Counted from the first letter of the stretch, positions 49,971-62,500 are shown. The stretch: 64,000 nt of DNA from Ceratopteris richardii (GCA_020310875.1 CM035431.1:20786767-20850766), one strand, 5' to 3'. Program-made: numbers and translations. The notes: generated by a model from the sequence alone, not told the origin.

Positions 49971-51167
49971 TCAAGTGTGTTGATGATAGGCCTTGAGCCT
50001 TGATATGTTGACCAGTGGCAAGGCCTCTCCTTTCAGCGTCTCTAACTCCACAACACCCCAACATAGCATTGTTTTGACTCGATAAGGTCCTTCCCAGTGT
50101 GGAAGCCATTTACCTCTCAATTGTGTATGAAGATGAGGTCTGTGAAGAAGAACTAACATGCTTGGTTCTATGTTGTTGTTCCACAGATGTCGATCATGTG
50201 CCTCCTTCCTCTTCATCTGAGTCTCTGTCAATTGTTTTGTTGCTAGTAGACGAATCTCCTCCACTTTATGTAGTGCTCCAAGCCTCTGAGAGACATCACA
50301 ATCTTTCTTGCCCTGCATGAATGCTATTTTAGGTGATCCATGTAAAAATTCAAAGGGCTCAATCGGCAATATGCCATAAACCAATTGGAATGGAGAATAT
50401 CCGGTGGCGTCTTTGTAAGCTAACCTGTATGCCCATAGGGTACCTTGATAAGCAATGCCCCAGGAAGTGGGTTGTAACATACACTCCTTCCTTAACATTG
50501 AAATTAAATCCTTATTGGTCGATTCAGCGTGTCCATTGACTCTTGGATAGTAGGCACAAAAGGTCCTATGTAGAATTCTATACCTGTTGAAAATTTCCTG
50601 CAGGACCTTATTGACAAAATGGGTACCCTCATCTGTACAAATTTCAAGTGGACATCTAAACCTGTAAATGATGCTACTGTAAATGAAATCAGCAACAGTT
50701 TGGGCAGTGCAGTCGGGGGAGGCAATAACTTCAGCCCACTTTGTTGCATAATTTGTAGCTATCAAAAGATATTTCTCTCTTTTTGGAATCAATGGAGGGT
50801 AGATGGGCCCTGCAAAATCTAGCCCCCACTTCTCAAATGGTTGCCAGGAAGTGGAGACAATCAAGGGGTTATGCCTCTGCTTTGTTGGCTTAGGTCCACA
50901 CCTTTGGCAAATGTTACATGCCTTTCCCCATTCATCTGCATCCTTAAATAGTGTAGGCCACCATAGAATAGCATCCAGTATCCTCTGACTCATAATATGC
51001 CCTGGAAGGTGCCCACCACCTGTTCCTTCATGTGCAGATTGAAGTACTTCTCTCACTTCTTCTTCTTCCAAGCACTTCCTAAACCTGTCATCCTTTCCCT
51101 GTCTATATAATTTATCTTCAATGAAGGTATACGGTCTACTCTTGATTAGCAGTCTCTTCCTTTGCAC
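49971..51167 (-). pseudogene. E integrase (398 aa open frame)
   Basis: Contains one HHCC finger (AHEGTGGGHLPG ... CNICQ), the core (WGLDFAGPI, CTDEGTHFVN, GHAESTNK: D, D, E) and a C-terminal RGKWLPHWEGPYRV segment, the GPY/F module. It ends at YHQHT, a normal Tat-type pol end, with no second protease. It is the longest intact piece of E. Upstream frames are broken, so it cannot be made as part of the polyprotein. Confidence 0.92.
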
Positions 51168-51876
51168 AACACTAGCCTATCCTGGATACACACCAATTTT
51201 AATGAAATTCTTGATATCATAATACCAACCTTGAGCTTGTACAGCGAACAGATGAGCATCTGGAAAATCATCATTGATTCCACTAGCTTGATCCATCATA
51301 TTGATTTTGGATAGGTGATCCGCCATAACATTTTCTTTACCTGGTTTGTGGACTACAGAAAATCAAACTCTTGGAACAACAATAACCATCTCCATATTCT
51401 ACCAGTGGCTTGTGGTTTGTTGAGCAAGTATTTTAGTGGTTGGTGATCTGTTATAATAATAAATTTTACTCCTAGTAAGTAATGACAAAATTTTTGGATA
51501 GCAAAAACCATTGCTAGGGCTTCCCTTTCTGTAGTACTGTAATTCCTTTCAGCCTTGGTCAAGATTCTACTAGCATATTGAATTCGTCTGTCCACCTTAA
51601 ATTCTTCACTCGGTTGGGTCAAAACTGCCCCACTCCATAGGCACTGGCATCTACATGTATATGAAAGATTTTTGACCACTCAAGTGTGATCAAAATAGGA
51701 GCAGACACTAACCTTGACCGTAATGTTTGATATGCTTTTTCCTCCTCTTCTTCCCATTTAAAAGGTATTTCCTTACCTGTAAGTCTAGCCAGTGGTCTGG
51801 CTATCTCTGCATACATTTTTATAAACCTTCTGTGGTATCCAGTGTGCCCCAAGAAACTCTGAATCTCTTTAGGAGA
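51168..51876 (-). pseudogene. E RT end and RNase H, frameshifted
   Basis: Two overlapping frames (51852-51619, 51679-51353). The first holds GHTGYHRRFIKMY and FHIHVDASAYG; the second holds QYASRILTKAERNYSTTEREALAMV and TDHQPLKYLL, which are RNase H segments. A frameshift lies near 51640. Between 51352 and 51168 there are stops. Confidence 0.85.
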
Positions 51877-52860
51877 TTAAGTTTTAGGCAACTTTAATAT
51901 AGAAATGATTTTGTCAGGATCTAGAGCCATACCTTTAGCCGACACCACATGTCCTAAGAGAGTTCCTTCTGTCACAAGGAAATGACATTTGTTTGGATTG
52001 AGCTTTAGCTCAGTCTCCCTGTATCTCTTGAAAACATTCTGCAGTTGTCTCAAGTGATGGTCCAAACAATCTAAAGGAGTTTCCTTGTGAGAACCTGAAA
52101 ATGAAGAGAAGTCATCCATGAAGATTCTAAGTGATTCCAGCAATAGGGGGCCAAAAATGAGATTGACTGTTTTGTTAAAGGTGGCTGGAGCATTTCTGAG
52201 CCCAAATGGCATTTTTACATACACATATGTTCCCCAAGGTGTGATAAAAGCAGTCTTTTCACGATCCTCTGGGTGTATTGATATTTGATTATAGCCACTA
52301 AATCCATCCATAAAGCTATATAATGCATGTCCAGCCACTTCTTCAATGACATCCTCTGCAAAAGGCATTGGGAAACCATCTGGAATGGTCACCTTGTTGA
52401 GTGCTCTAAAGTCAACACAAATTCTGATTTTATTAGTATTCTTCTTTGGTACTATAACCATAGGTGAGAGCCACTCTGAGTGTTCCACAGGAATGATGAT
52501 TCCTGCATCTTCCATCTTCTGTATTTCCACATAAACAGCTTCAGCATATTTTGGGTTAAGTCTATAACTCTTCCCTCTTATGGGTTTGGCTCCATCAACC
52601 AGAGGGATTCTATGCTCTCCATAAGTTGCAGGCACTCCTTCTAAGTCTTTATAATGCCAGGCAAAAACATCTGTATAATGGGTCAAGAAGGATCTTACCT
52701 TTTCAAGGAGCCTTGGGTGGCTCCACAACCAAGTGGCCACCAAAATTGGCCGATTATTGGCTTGAGTGCCTAATTGTATTTCTTTGATAGGATTTCTCTC
52801 TACCATATTATCTTTGTGCTTATCTCCTTCCTTGTCTTCTTCCACTAGCTTTTCGTGCAT
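51877..52860 (-). pseudogene. E reverse transcriptase (327 aa open frame)
   Basis: Full RT palm: WLSPMVIVPKKNTNKIRICV, YSFMDGFSGYNQISI, MPFGLRNAPATF, and the active site F-M-D-D (IFMDDFSS). The frame is in phase with the gag-protease frame upstream (stop at 53221) through a linker with further stops, so E once had a single gag-pol frame. A TAA after LKLPKT ends it before the RNase H. Confidence 0.92.
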
Positions 52861-53220
52861 TGCTTCATAAGCAGGTGTATTTTCGATTTCAATGTGTTCC
52901 TCCTTGTCCTACATCCATCCTTCAGGGATTTCTTGAATCGGGAAAGAACACTCTTCACTAGAATCTTTTACCTTGCCTTTAGCTTTAGTAACTTCCTTAT
53001 CTGTGGTTGTCATATCCTCCTCCAAGTTGTATTTGAGGGGTGTCTTTGTGCCCCTTCTGTGGTCTATGATGGGCTCTCCCAATCCATCAACCTAGACTTT
53101 CTCCTCATCTTCATCATAACCTTCAGTCGTGCAAGAATTATTAAGAAAAATACCAAAACAAGAGGAAGAGTTGCCTGCTTGGAGCCAATTTAGAATATCC
53201 TCTTCTTCCTCGAAATCTAT
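52861..53220 (-). pseudogene. E linker between protease and RT
   Basis: Acidic and Lys-rich in the gag-pol frame with stops near 53094 and 52907. No domain seen. Confidence 0.6.
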
Positions 53221-55200
53221 TTAGAGTTGATCCTCCGATTCTGGTTCCATGCATATGCCAACTGTTTGCATCATGCTGGTGTTTCCTTGATTATCTGGGT
53301 CCTCTTTTAAATGAATCTGTGTCAGCTCTTGCCCTTTCTTTTGTACCCACATAGTGTCCTTGCCCCAATCATGAATGACACTTGCATGCCTAAGCCATGG
53401 TCTTCCAATTAAGAGGGGAAATCCTCCTTCAACCTGGGGCAATCTTAAAACCACAAAATCCAGAATGAATAGATTACCTTGTACTTCAAGTGGAACTTTT
53501 GGGATCACTCCCAAGGGCCTTACTTTGCTATGATCTGCCAAAGTAATTGTGAAATTTGCAGGCCTTGAAGGGTGGAGTCCAATCTTTTCCATTGTATGTT
53601 CAGGCATCAAGTTAATGCCAGAACCACCATCCACAATAACTCCTTGAAATTCATGACCTTTGATAGATACTGTCAGCCGAGGACTTTTATAATCTGTAAG
53701 GGGTGCTTCCCCTACAATTTTTCCCTTATGTAAAACAGCAGTCTTTGCCACCAAACTTGTAGTGGAAGCTTCATCAATTATCTGCAATAACTCTGACTTG
53801 AATTTCCCATCCATCTTTATTAAATAAAAAATACTAACCTCCTTTTTCATGGACTTGAGTAGTTTTGAAGCGTCTGATTCCTTGAGAGCATGGGCTCCAG
53901 TTGACTTATCAAACTCCTCATGAGCCCTGTTGAAGGCATGCCCAATGGCATCACTGGTACATATGAGATCTCCTTTTTGCCTTGTATTTGCACCTGTGGT
54001 GGCTTTATCTTCAGATGGTTCTCTGCCTTGATTCCATTCCTTAATCTTTGATATTTGACCTATGTCTGCTTGAACCTTCCCCTTGCTTCTTGTATGCACA
54101 GTCAAAGATTCTATTTCTTCTAACTGCATCACCCTGGTTGATGGTGATGGCTCATTGACTTGATCACACATTTCTTCTTTGTGCACACAAATCATTTGAA
54201 TATGGGGCCCGGATGAAGAGGCTTGATTCTTAGGACAACAATTTGTATAATGGTCTTTGGCCTCAGGGCATTTCCTGCAAGGAGGGGCATTTTCTGGTAG
54301 GGTGCACCTACTTTGATAGTGCCCGCATTCTCCACATTTAAAACAGATGATTGGCCTCCTAGGCCCATTTCCAAAGTTATTCCTCTGTCTAGGATTATAA
54401 TTGTAACCTTGATTCGGTGCAGCAGCCATTACATTTGTGGGTGGTAGGGATCCTCCTTGTGTCCAGTATGTCGTTGCAGGCATTCCCCTTAATTGGCATT
54501 CATGGGCCTCATGACCAACTTTCCTGCATAATTGGCAAGTCACACTTAACAGAGGACATTCACTTACTATGTGACCTTGCTTGTTGCACATGGAACACCA
54601 AAGTCCACTCTTGATGCCACCCCCTTTGAGTTTCTGCAGCTCCTGTCGCAGCTCAGCCAATTCCTCTGCTTGGGCCTCCTCCTCCTTTTGGAGCTTTATT
54701 GCTTCAATCTCCCTTCTCAACTGAGCAACAACATTCTCCTCCTCTTTGTAGGGCTTATTTCTTTTTAAGCCCTCCAGCTCCTTCCTTAGATGGATCACGG
54801 GATCCTCCATTTCTGTACCATATGTTGGTTGGGAAGAAGTTACTCCATACTGGTGCCTTATCTGCTCCAGGCGTGTAGCTGTGTTGATGAACTCCTCTAT
54901 GGAGGCTATAGGTAACACTAATTCCTTTATTTTGCATTGGGTGGCCACTGGTAGGGGCTTAGCTAACCATTTCTTAACAAAAAAATCATGTGGTGGATCT
55001 AGAAATTTAGCCATTAGTGCTTTGGCCCTAGTCACAAACTCTGGGAACTTTTCTCTTGGACCCAATCTCAAATTTTCTAGTTCTTCTATGATGATCTCCG
55101 CAGTGTTGCCCTGCTGGAATTGGTTTTTAAATGCATCTTTCATAAAATCCCAAGTTGTAAAATGGTTTTCAGCAAACTGGTTGAACCACTTATCTACTAA
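53221..55200 (-). pseudogene. E gag core, zinc knuckles and protease
   Basis: Gag core (FPEFVTRAKALMAKF ...), then four knuckles: CSMCNKQGHIVSEC, CQLCRKVGHEAHEC, CFKCGECGHYQSRC and the odd CRKCPEAKDHYTNCC. The protease has VIVDGGSGINLM and LLIGRPWLR. The D-G-G-S active site is common in Tat-type elements. The open frame (55143-53221) is in phase with the segment at 55201-55512 across a TGA at 55201-55203, likely a mutated Trp codon. Confidence 0.88.
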
Positions 55201-55512
55201 TCATTCTAATGTGGCAAGGAAGATAATAAAAAAGGCATCCTCCCTACCCATTAAGCCTCTAGTCTTACATAGTGCCAAAAACCTTCTAATGTGTTCATCT
55301 GGATCCTCCTGAGCTAGGCCTTTGAAAGAAGGAAATTTTATATTTAATCTTGAGAGTAAGGTTTCCAAGTCTACCTCTCCCGCCATGCTCTTTACTGATG
55401 AGGTTGAAGATAGTGGACTGGAGGATCTTCTAACAACCTTCCTTCTTGTTTGCTTGTAGGTGACCCTCAATGTTTGGGACCGGGTTGCGGTCATGAGCAG
55501 CTCATAGTCCAC
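55201..55512 (-). pseudogene. E gag N-terminus
   Basis: Begins MDYELLMTATRSQ and contains KFPSFKGLAQEDPDEHIRRF, the usual start of a plant gypsy gag domain, ending at the TGA. The ATG lies 30 nt after a candidate splice donor AAAAG/GTAAAT (55543-55542). Confidence 0.8.
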
Positions 55513-55638
55513 TTAATATGAGACACTTGATAAGAATATTTACCTTTTGGTTGATGAAGTAGCACTGTAGTAGCACTGTAGACACGTGACCTCTTCTATA
55601 CTTTGCACTTGGTTTCTCCTAAGCTCAAATCTCCTTGG

Positions 55639-55658
55639 AAGTCCCACCGGGCATGCCA
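55639..55658 (-). other. Primer-binding site of E
   Basis: TGGCATGCCCGGTGGGACTT on the minus strand, 5 nt from the LTR. It differs from the tRNA-Asp site of A/B. I cannot name the tRNA with confidence. Confidence 0.65.
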
Positions 55659-55663
55659 AATTT

Positions 55664-55799
55664 TGTTGGGGGATTCTTGGACAAGAAGGAGTTTGAGGGT
55701 TTGTAGGAGAAAAGGAAAAGACAAGAAGAGAAAATACACCCTGGAAGCCTCTGCCGATTGATTACACTAAGACAAATACAATGTTGAAGCACAATACAA
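55664..55799 (-). repeat. Truncated 5' LTR of element E (136 bp)
   Basis: Matches 14886-15021 (the 3' end of the minus-strand LTR), then stops abruptly; copia sequence of F follows. About 927 bp of this LTR, plus the F sequence next to it, are missing. Confidence 0.88.
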
Positions 55800-57026
55800 C
55801 AAACTTATCACATATGAAATTTTTTGGATATATTGCATATGTAAATGTCCTAGATGAGTGGACATTGAAGCTTGATAAAAAAATAGAAAAATGTAACTTC
55901 ATTGGATACTCCCTTGAGCAGAAGGGATATAAACTTTATAACCCACCCACATGATAGGTGAAGGTAAGCAGAGATATGGTGTTTGATGAAATATCAAGCT
56001 TCTATGCAGATACCAAGGTGGACTTAATCTTGAACCAAATGACAAAGAAAATGCAGAAAAATTGTGTGCAAAATCTTAAGTTTTGAGAGGATCGGATGCA
56101 TCACCAAGCAATAGTTCCAACTCAAATCCATGGAGTGGAAGATTGTGCAGAAATTTCACACTAGGAAATTCACCAAGTACATCTGAGAAAGATAAAGAAA
56201 AGCTTTCTGGTGGTAGTAAAACATCTATAGGTTTTGAAGGCATTGATGGAGAGTCAAGTGGTTCAGAAAAGAGCTATGATGAGGAACTTGGATTGCCCTC
56301 TGTGAAGCCCGTAGGAGTAAGAAAGGCACACATAGATAATACAAGGAGAAGTGGCCCCTGACCAAGAAGATATGGGAGGATGCAAAATTTAGTGCAACGA
56401 TTGACATATGATAGTTACATGGCTCGTCATTGTGCCTACATGACAAAGGTAATACAAGATGCTGACCCCTCTTGTTTTGAATATGCAATTGGAAATGGAG
56501 ATTGGAAAAAATATATGGATGAGGTGATGGCTTCACTTTATGGAAACAATAAATGGAAGCTAGTTCCATTGTCACAAGGAAAGAGACCCATAGGTTGCAA
56601 GTGGGTTTACAAGTTAAAGCACAATGTTGTTGGTAGCATAAGCATGTACAAAGCATGATTGGTAGGAAAAGGATATGCACAGACATATGGCATTGATTAT
56701 GATGAAATATTTAGCCCTGTTGCTAAAATGTCTATTGTTAGAACACTTGTTGCAGTAGCTATAGCAAAAGGATGGACTTTGCATCAGATGGATGTGAAAA
56801 ATGCTTTCCTACATGGTGAATTACAAGAAGAAGTATACATGGGCCAACCACAAGGATATGAAGATTCAAAGCACCCAGAATATGTTTGTAGGCTGCAAAA
56901 GGCTTTGTATGGACTTGAGCAAGCCCCTCTTGCTTGGTATGCAAGGATTGTTGACTACTTAACCACCATTAATTTTCTATGTGTGATGGAGATCATTCAT
57001 TATATGCAAGGAAGGTTCATAATGGC
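55800..57026 (+). pseudogene. F pol, 3' piece: copia integrase end and reverse transcriptase
   Basis: Starts in the copia integrase C-terminus (KLDKK.EKCNFIGYS, KGYKLYNPP) and passes a low-identity linker with stops. It then covers the RT (WKLVPLSQGKRPIGCKWVYK, ARL-like region now YKA-stop-LVGKGYAQTYGIDY, FSPVAKMSIVRTL, MDVKNAFLHGEL, YGLEQAPLAWY). A frameshift precedes CDGDHSLYARK, and the sequence ends at about 57026 where G inserted. The protease and most of the integrase of F are missing. Confidence 0.88.
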
Positions 57027-58087
57027 TGTTGGAGAACCAATCACAAATTGGACATAAAGTTAAAGGTTAAAGTCTAGAAGAAAATCACATGCCTATGTGA
57101 AGGGACAATTTCACACTTGTATTATAGTTGTAAAGTTAGACTTAACTTTAGTTCTAGAGTTTCTTCAAAAGTCACAAGATTGAGAAAAACCATATAAGTT
57201 AGTTTGTATCAACTATGGTGGTGAGGAAGAGAATGCGTTAGAGTGAGAAAAAAGTTCATTTTGTATGATTGAGTATAGTCGGGCTTCTCTGAGTGAGAAA
57301 GCATCAGTAAACTTCTTAGTTTTTCAAAGCTATGAGAAGAACTAAGTAAAGTTTTGTGTGTGAGACTCTCTCCTCCATCTCCATGCTTTGCCTACTGTAT
57401 AATTATGTCAAAAGTTGAAGTTTTCCAAGCAACTTGATGCCTGGCATCGAGTTTGTGCTAATAAGTCATTGTTTCATTATCTGAGTTTTACTTATTGTTA
57501 AATCTTCTTGAAAACATGAGGTTTGTGGATCAACGTGATGCCTCCCATCGAGTTTTAACATGAAGTTGATGCCTAGCATCAAATACCCACGTAAAAGTGC
57601 TTTCTTTCATACCTATGGTTCATCGGTGCATTTTAGGAGCTGAAAAGTGGCCTAAAACACACCAATTGGATACGTGTTATCGAATTCTTGCTGCAAGTTG
57701 ATGCTAGGCATCAAATTTTCATAATAGGGACATGTTATTTACTTAAACAGGCAAAATTTTTAGTTTTGGCAGCTCATATAGGGTGATCTTGTGAAGGCCA
57801 TAACATGATGTGTAGTGATCCATTTGTTGCAAATAATAGGTTCTTGGAAAGCTCTTATCTTCTACTTTTATCCAACAAAAGATCTTGGAGAAATATTATA
57901 TGTGATAAGAGAAATAAGCAAAAGAGTCAAGGTATGTCATTTTAGTGGCTAGAAAATTTTGAGGAAGCAAAGTTCTTAGTTTAAGCTATCATTTTTAAAA
58001 GTTTGGAGAAGCATTGAGTTAATGGTGACCATAGAGGTGTTCTAGTGTCACATTAATTCATTTCCTATGATGTTTCACACATCAACA
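57027..58087 (+). repeat. Putative 5' LTR of copia element G (about 1061 bp)
   Basis: TGTTGGA at 57027 interrupts the F reverse transcriptase. ...ATCAACA ends 2 nt before TGGTATCATAG (58090), an initiator tRNA-Met-type primer site. The ends TGTTG/CAACA are inverted repeats. There is no second LTR in the window. Four near-palindromic GATGCCTGGCATC-like motifs lie at 57436, 57537, 57568 and 57700. Confidence 0.6.
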
Positions 58088-58771
58088 AGTGGTATCATAG
58101 AAAAAAGGTTCTGAAGAGCAGAAGGCATCAAAGGTACGAGAAGTTTTTCAAAAATTTCATTAAAGTTTGAAAGCTGAAGCATTCAAAGGCACAAGGCATC
58201 AAGAGATTACTTCAAAATTATATTCACACATAAAGAACTACAAAAGGTATTATTCTTTAGCCTTTAAACTCTAGGACAAATACTTGAAAAAGGTTTTCAA
58301 GTCAGGTTTACAAATGAAGGAGTATTTGTTGAAGATTCAGAGAATGGATATAATCAGATTGTCTGTGGTAAGAAAGAAGGTAGACTCTTTACTTTAAGAG
58401 TGCAAGGGAACATTGGTCAAGCTTTGCTCACACATGGTGAAGGAGTGATTACAGAACTTGATCTCTGGCATAAGAGATTAGGTCATTTCAATGAAAGAGG
58501 AATTAAAGATATGGTTGCAAATCAGTTTGTACTAGGATTACCAAATGTGTAGAGTCAACATATGATGTATAAATGTGAAGCATGTCAAGTGGATAAAGCA
58601 CACAGATTACCATTTCATAAGAAACGATTCAAACATGATGGATTACTAGAGCTCATTCATACAGATGTATGAGGACCAACAAAAGAAGGATCTATCAGTG
58701 GCTTAAGGTAATATGTTCTTTTCATTGATGATGCTACAAGATGGATAACTCTGTATGTTTTGAAGGAAAGA
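58088..58771 (+). pseudogene. G body: copia pre-integrase region
   Basis: After the primer site and a short leader, frames read DLWHKRLGHFNERGIKDM, CEACQVDKAHRLPF and LLELIHTDV-stop-GP, the GAG-pre-integrase zinc finger and start of the integrase core, with stops. Gag and protease are missing. Element H cuts it at 58771/58772. Confidence 0.75.
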
Positions 58772-59496
58772 TGTTGGGTTATAAGGGTTGCTCACAATTT
58801 CTTTTATGCAAAGGAACCCTCTAGTACTCATAAAAATACCACTCTTACATATATTGGAGGTGTGCACATGTGAACACCCTCCTAAAAACTTTTTGATAAA
58901 TTCTCCAACACTATGGTTTGGAGACTTGTAAATAAATCTCTTTTTTGCAAATATAGGAGAAAACCCATGTCCAAATTCCCATGCCTCCATTTCCTTGAGA
59001 TTTGGGAATATTCTCCAAGATAACAAAAGATATGTTAGTTAGAAAGCATGTGCTCCTTTTTTACTAGTCAAAAGGAGCACATGCGGAATTGTGCTTAGCA
59101 TATATATAGAGGCTCATTTTTGTAAAGAGGAGGAGATTTTGGTTGACGTGCTCTCATGTTTATATCCTTTGAATGGAAGAACTCTCTTTTCTCTTAAGGC
59201 TTTGTGCATATATGTATTTAGTCTTAGAGTGTGAGAGAGTGAGGTGTGTGTGCATTATAGCATTTCCTATGTGTGGTAGAGTGTTGCAACTTTCTTGTAT
59301 TTTACATATGTGACTAGGATCCTTGACTCCCATCTCTCCATGTTTTCAAGCATGTGGCATAGCTGCGGGCTGATGGCCAATGGCTTGAACATGATAAGAG
59401 GTTGGGGTGGATGAAAGGAGAGTACTTCTTGAGCCTTCCTTCTTGCTTCCATGCTAGGTGCTATGGGTCTTGGCTCCCCAAGGGCATACTACAACA
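58772..59496 (+). repeat. 5' LTR of element H (725 bp)
   Basis: TGTTGGGTTATAAG ... CTACAACA, followed by spacer ACAAATT and a tRNA-Asp primer site. There is no second LTR in the window. The left flank AAAGA would be the target duplication. Confidence 0.7.
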
Positions 59497-59503
59497 ACAA
59501 ATT

Positions 59504-59570
59504 TGGCACCGTTGCCGGGGAGAACTGCCTTCGATCACTTGGAGAGCTCAAGAGCATGTGGTAAGATATT
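59504..59570 (+). promoter_or_regulatory. H primer-binding site and leader splice donor
   Basis: TGGCACCGTTGCCGGGGA (59504-59521) fits tRNA-Asp with one mismatch. ATGTG/GTAAGA (GT at 59561-59562) lies 39 nt after it, as in A and B. Confidence 0.7.
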
Positions 59571-62500
59571 GATTTGAAAATTTTTCTACTTATTCACCTA
59601 GGATATGTGTGTTGGCATGACACTTTCACCCTTCCATTCGACCATTAGTTCCCCATTTCTTGTTTTTAGTAGTATAGTTTTAGTCTACTTTAGTTGTTGC
59701 AGAGAAACACACTCTAACCCCCTTGTCTCTCTCACTCTCTCACATACATATACCCCTCCTATACACACAGAATAGGCATCATTTTCCACCACTTCCATCT
59801 CTTTGTTGAGTGAATGCCTTGGATAGGGGGATGGGTACCCTTCCTTATCCCTCCCTCTCTTCAAATTTCGAGAAAACCAAAAAGTCCCATAGTGAACGTA
59901 TGAAAATTTCAATGCATCAAAGAGAAAATCGTCCTCCAATCCTTTTATTTCACGCCAAGATACTTTAATGGATTTCGTGCATATCTTCGAATTGGGGGGA
60001 AGGGCACGATTCCCCTCTCATCTTCTCTCCTCAATTCAAGAGGACCTTATGATCGTACTTGGGGGTAGGTGAGAGAGTTCTTTCTCTCCTCTCCCAATCT
60101 ATCTCTACATTAGAAACTTTGCGTTGAGCTGCTAACTTCTTGCATTCATGGCTGGGGGTCGAGCATCTTCTTGCTCCCCTACAACGTCCGACAATGGTGG
60201 GGTTGATCATTGAGCTCCCCCACCTTTTCTTCCTGCTATGCCTTGGGGTTGAAGCTTCCATTAGGCTCCCCCTTTGTAATATTGGCCCCTCGTCTACTAC
60301 AGACAAGTGTAGCCCATGACTCGTGTGTGGGAAGCATTCTTGTCAGATGAGTTATCTTGCAGAAATGCCTACCTCCGGGACACAGAGCAAGACACAGGGT
60401 GGAAGCATCTCAATTGACCTCTACAGTTATTCTTCAGTTTTCCCTCGTTACCTGAGGGGCAGATGATGTGGGTGATGTGGTGAGAATGTTCGAATTATGC
60501 ACCCCTTTTATCTTTCCCTATTATGGCAAAGTTTGTGCTTTCCATCGAAACTCCAATCTGTTTTGGGGCCGCTGCACAGTGTGGTCGATGCTCCCCTTCC
60601 ACTTTGAGGGATTGGAGTTCTTGAAAATGGTTGTGGTTGAGAAGAGAAGCAAGGAGGAAGAAGCCACAAATTTTGGGGGTTCGCTAAAAATGGGAAGATT
60701 TCAGACTTTGGTGAAGGTTCTTTCTTTTCTACAGCTCATGAAGACTCTCTACCTTGAGGTAATGGAGGCTCTGTGCAGAAGATTGGAGCAATGTCGAGCA
60801 CCTAGTGTTTGGGCCAAAGATAGCTAAGCTTGCATTGACATCAATATAAGCCAAATGACTCAAAAATCTTTGTCAATTGTCACAGTAATCGCAGAGTTTG
60901 GTGATGATTTCTCCTTGTATGCAAGCTTGAAGAGGGTTGAGCCATTTATTGCTCCCCTTTGGTCCCATACTAGTTGGCATGAAGAATGTTTAGCAACCAG
61001 TTGAGTGGATAAAGGATGTTCCTGCCATAATGACACAATCTTTGTGTTGCATGTCCACATGCAACTGGAGCTGGCTGATCGAAGGAGTCTCATTCCCCTT
61101 TTTTTTCGGGCGACATATGTGATTACAAGAGCTCATGTCTCAGTGCTTTGGACGATGCATCAGTGCTCCTTCTCTAAGTTGTGATCATCTATCTGACGAC
61201 CAATTTGGCTCAGGACCCTCCAATTTGTGCAACACACATCAAGGAACATTTGCATTTAGATAATATCCAGTGTGTAAGCCAAGATTGGTACCTTTCTTGA
61301 CTATGCTCAGGTTTTGGGAAGTGTTGCTGAAGTTGTCCAATGTTGTCCATTGCTCGCTGATGTGGCAAACGTACACCCTTTAGATTAAACCATGCTCCCT
61401 TTGTTTGGCCTCAAACTGAAGAACACGAGAGTTTTTTGCATCGGTAATGATGTCGGGGTCGAGCCATGGCTCCCCCGCTGTTCAAGTCAGCAAATGGTAT
61501 GAATTTGGCCAGATGCTCCTTTCACCATGTCCCCAATGTAATGTGGGGAACATCTCCACATCTTTGACCATCAAATTCATGCCACAATATTCTGCTGGAG
61601 AGGCATATCGCGAGCTCAATGCTTCCCCTTTTTTGATTCTCACCATAGCGGCTATGCCCATCTTGCCTTGGCACAGGGTTGGGCTCTGAGGCTCTCTTCC
61701 TCGTTCGCAGCTGCCCATTCCTGCTACTATGCCCAAGTGTGTTCAACATATCAAGATATTTTGCATTGCATGACCGAACTTTTCTTCTTTGATCCGGGGT
61801 CAAACTTTCCATCGTGCTCCAACTTTTCATTGGAGGCAGAGAACCAGCTTCATCTTGGAGTGTCTGTACTCACAGTTCTACACGAAATTATTCTATTCCA
61901 TCATGGTCACCTGCATGGAGGAAATATCTCTGACATCTTGCCAAAGAAAGAACAGACTTGAGAAGCTCTCGATGGCTCAATGCTCTAGTTGGTAGTGCAT
62001 ATTTCTTGTTATATTTCAAAAAGGCTTGGCATCAGTTGATAGCAAGTCTAAAGAGAAAATTTTGCCTTGACCTTAGTCTGAAGGCTGCAAGCTTGAGGGA
62101 TTATGAAGTGAAGTGATGATTTTTGCTAGGGGAAGCTCACATTATTGAGAGAATTTTGCAAATGACTATGGTAAAATCCCCTCAAATACAAACTTTTGCA
62201 GTGTCCGAGATTATGACCTGAATATATGATCCATCCAACAAAGGCTTAACACACTTTCGAGGGAGAGGAATCTCGTGGCATATGCATGGGCAATGAATCT
62301 TTGGCAAGCAATATAGTGCAAACTCTGATATGCTGACTCGGTCATCGTTCTAATTCTAACTGATGGCGGTAATAATTGGGTGTGCTAGTGTTTTCTTCCA
62401 TCTGTGTGCACTGCTGCACCTTGTGAAATGAGAACCTCAAGCTTCTACTGCTCCTGAATCTACTAAGATTTGCATCACTACAGGTTCTTCTTGGCAGATA

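Larger units (their letters stand above)
14886..55799 (-). mobile_element. Element E: Tat-like gypsy element, split by B
   Basis: Order on the minus strand: LTR fragment (55799-55664), primer site (55658-55639), gag-protease, RT, RNase H, integrase (ending 49971), C- and A-rich spacers, accessory ORF3 (48753-46786), 3' non-coding region, element B insertion, rest of the 3' non-coding region (16150-15949), and the 3' LTR. The duplicated GTGAC on both sides of B joins the two halves. Pol is clearly different from A/B: it has one zinc finger, a DGGS protease and no post-integrase protease. All genes are broken. Confidence 0.85.

Noticed and set aside
53600..53650. E protease as defective because it has DGGS and not DTG/DSG
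   Set aside because: D-G-G-S is a usual variant in Tat-type plant elements; the break in E comes from stops elsewhere.
60468..60827. A 119-codon plus-strand frame in H as a host gene
   Set aside because: No recognisable domain and no neighbouring exon-like signals; lies in repetitive H interior.
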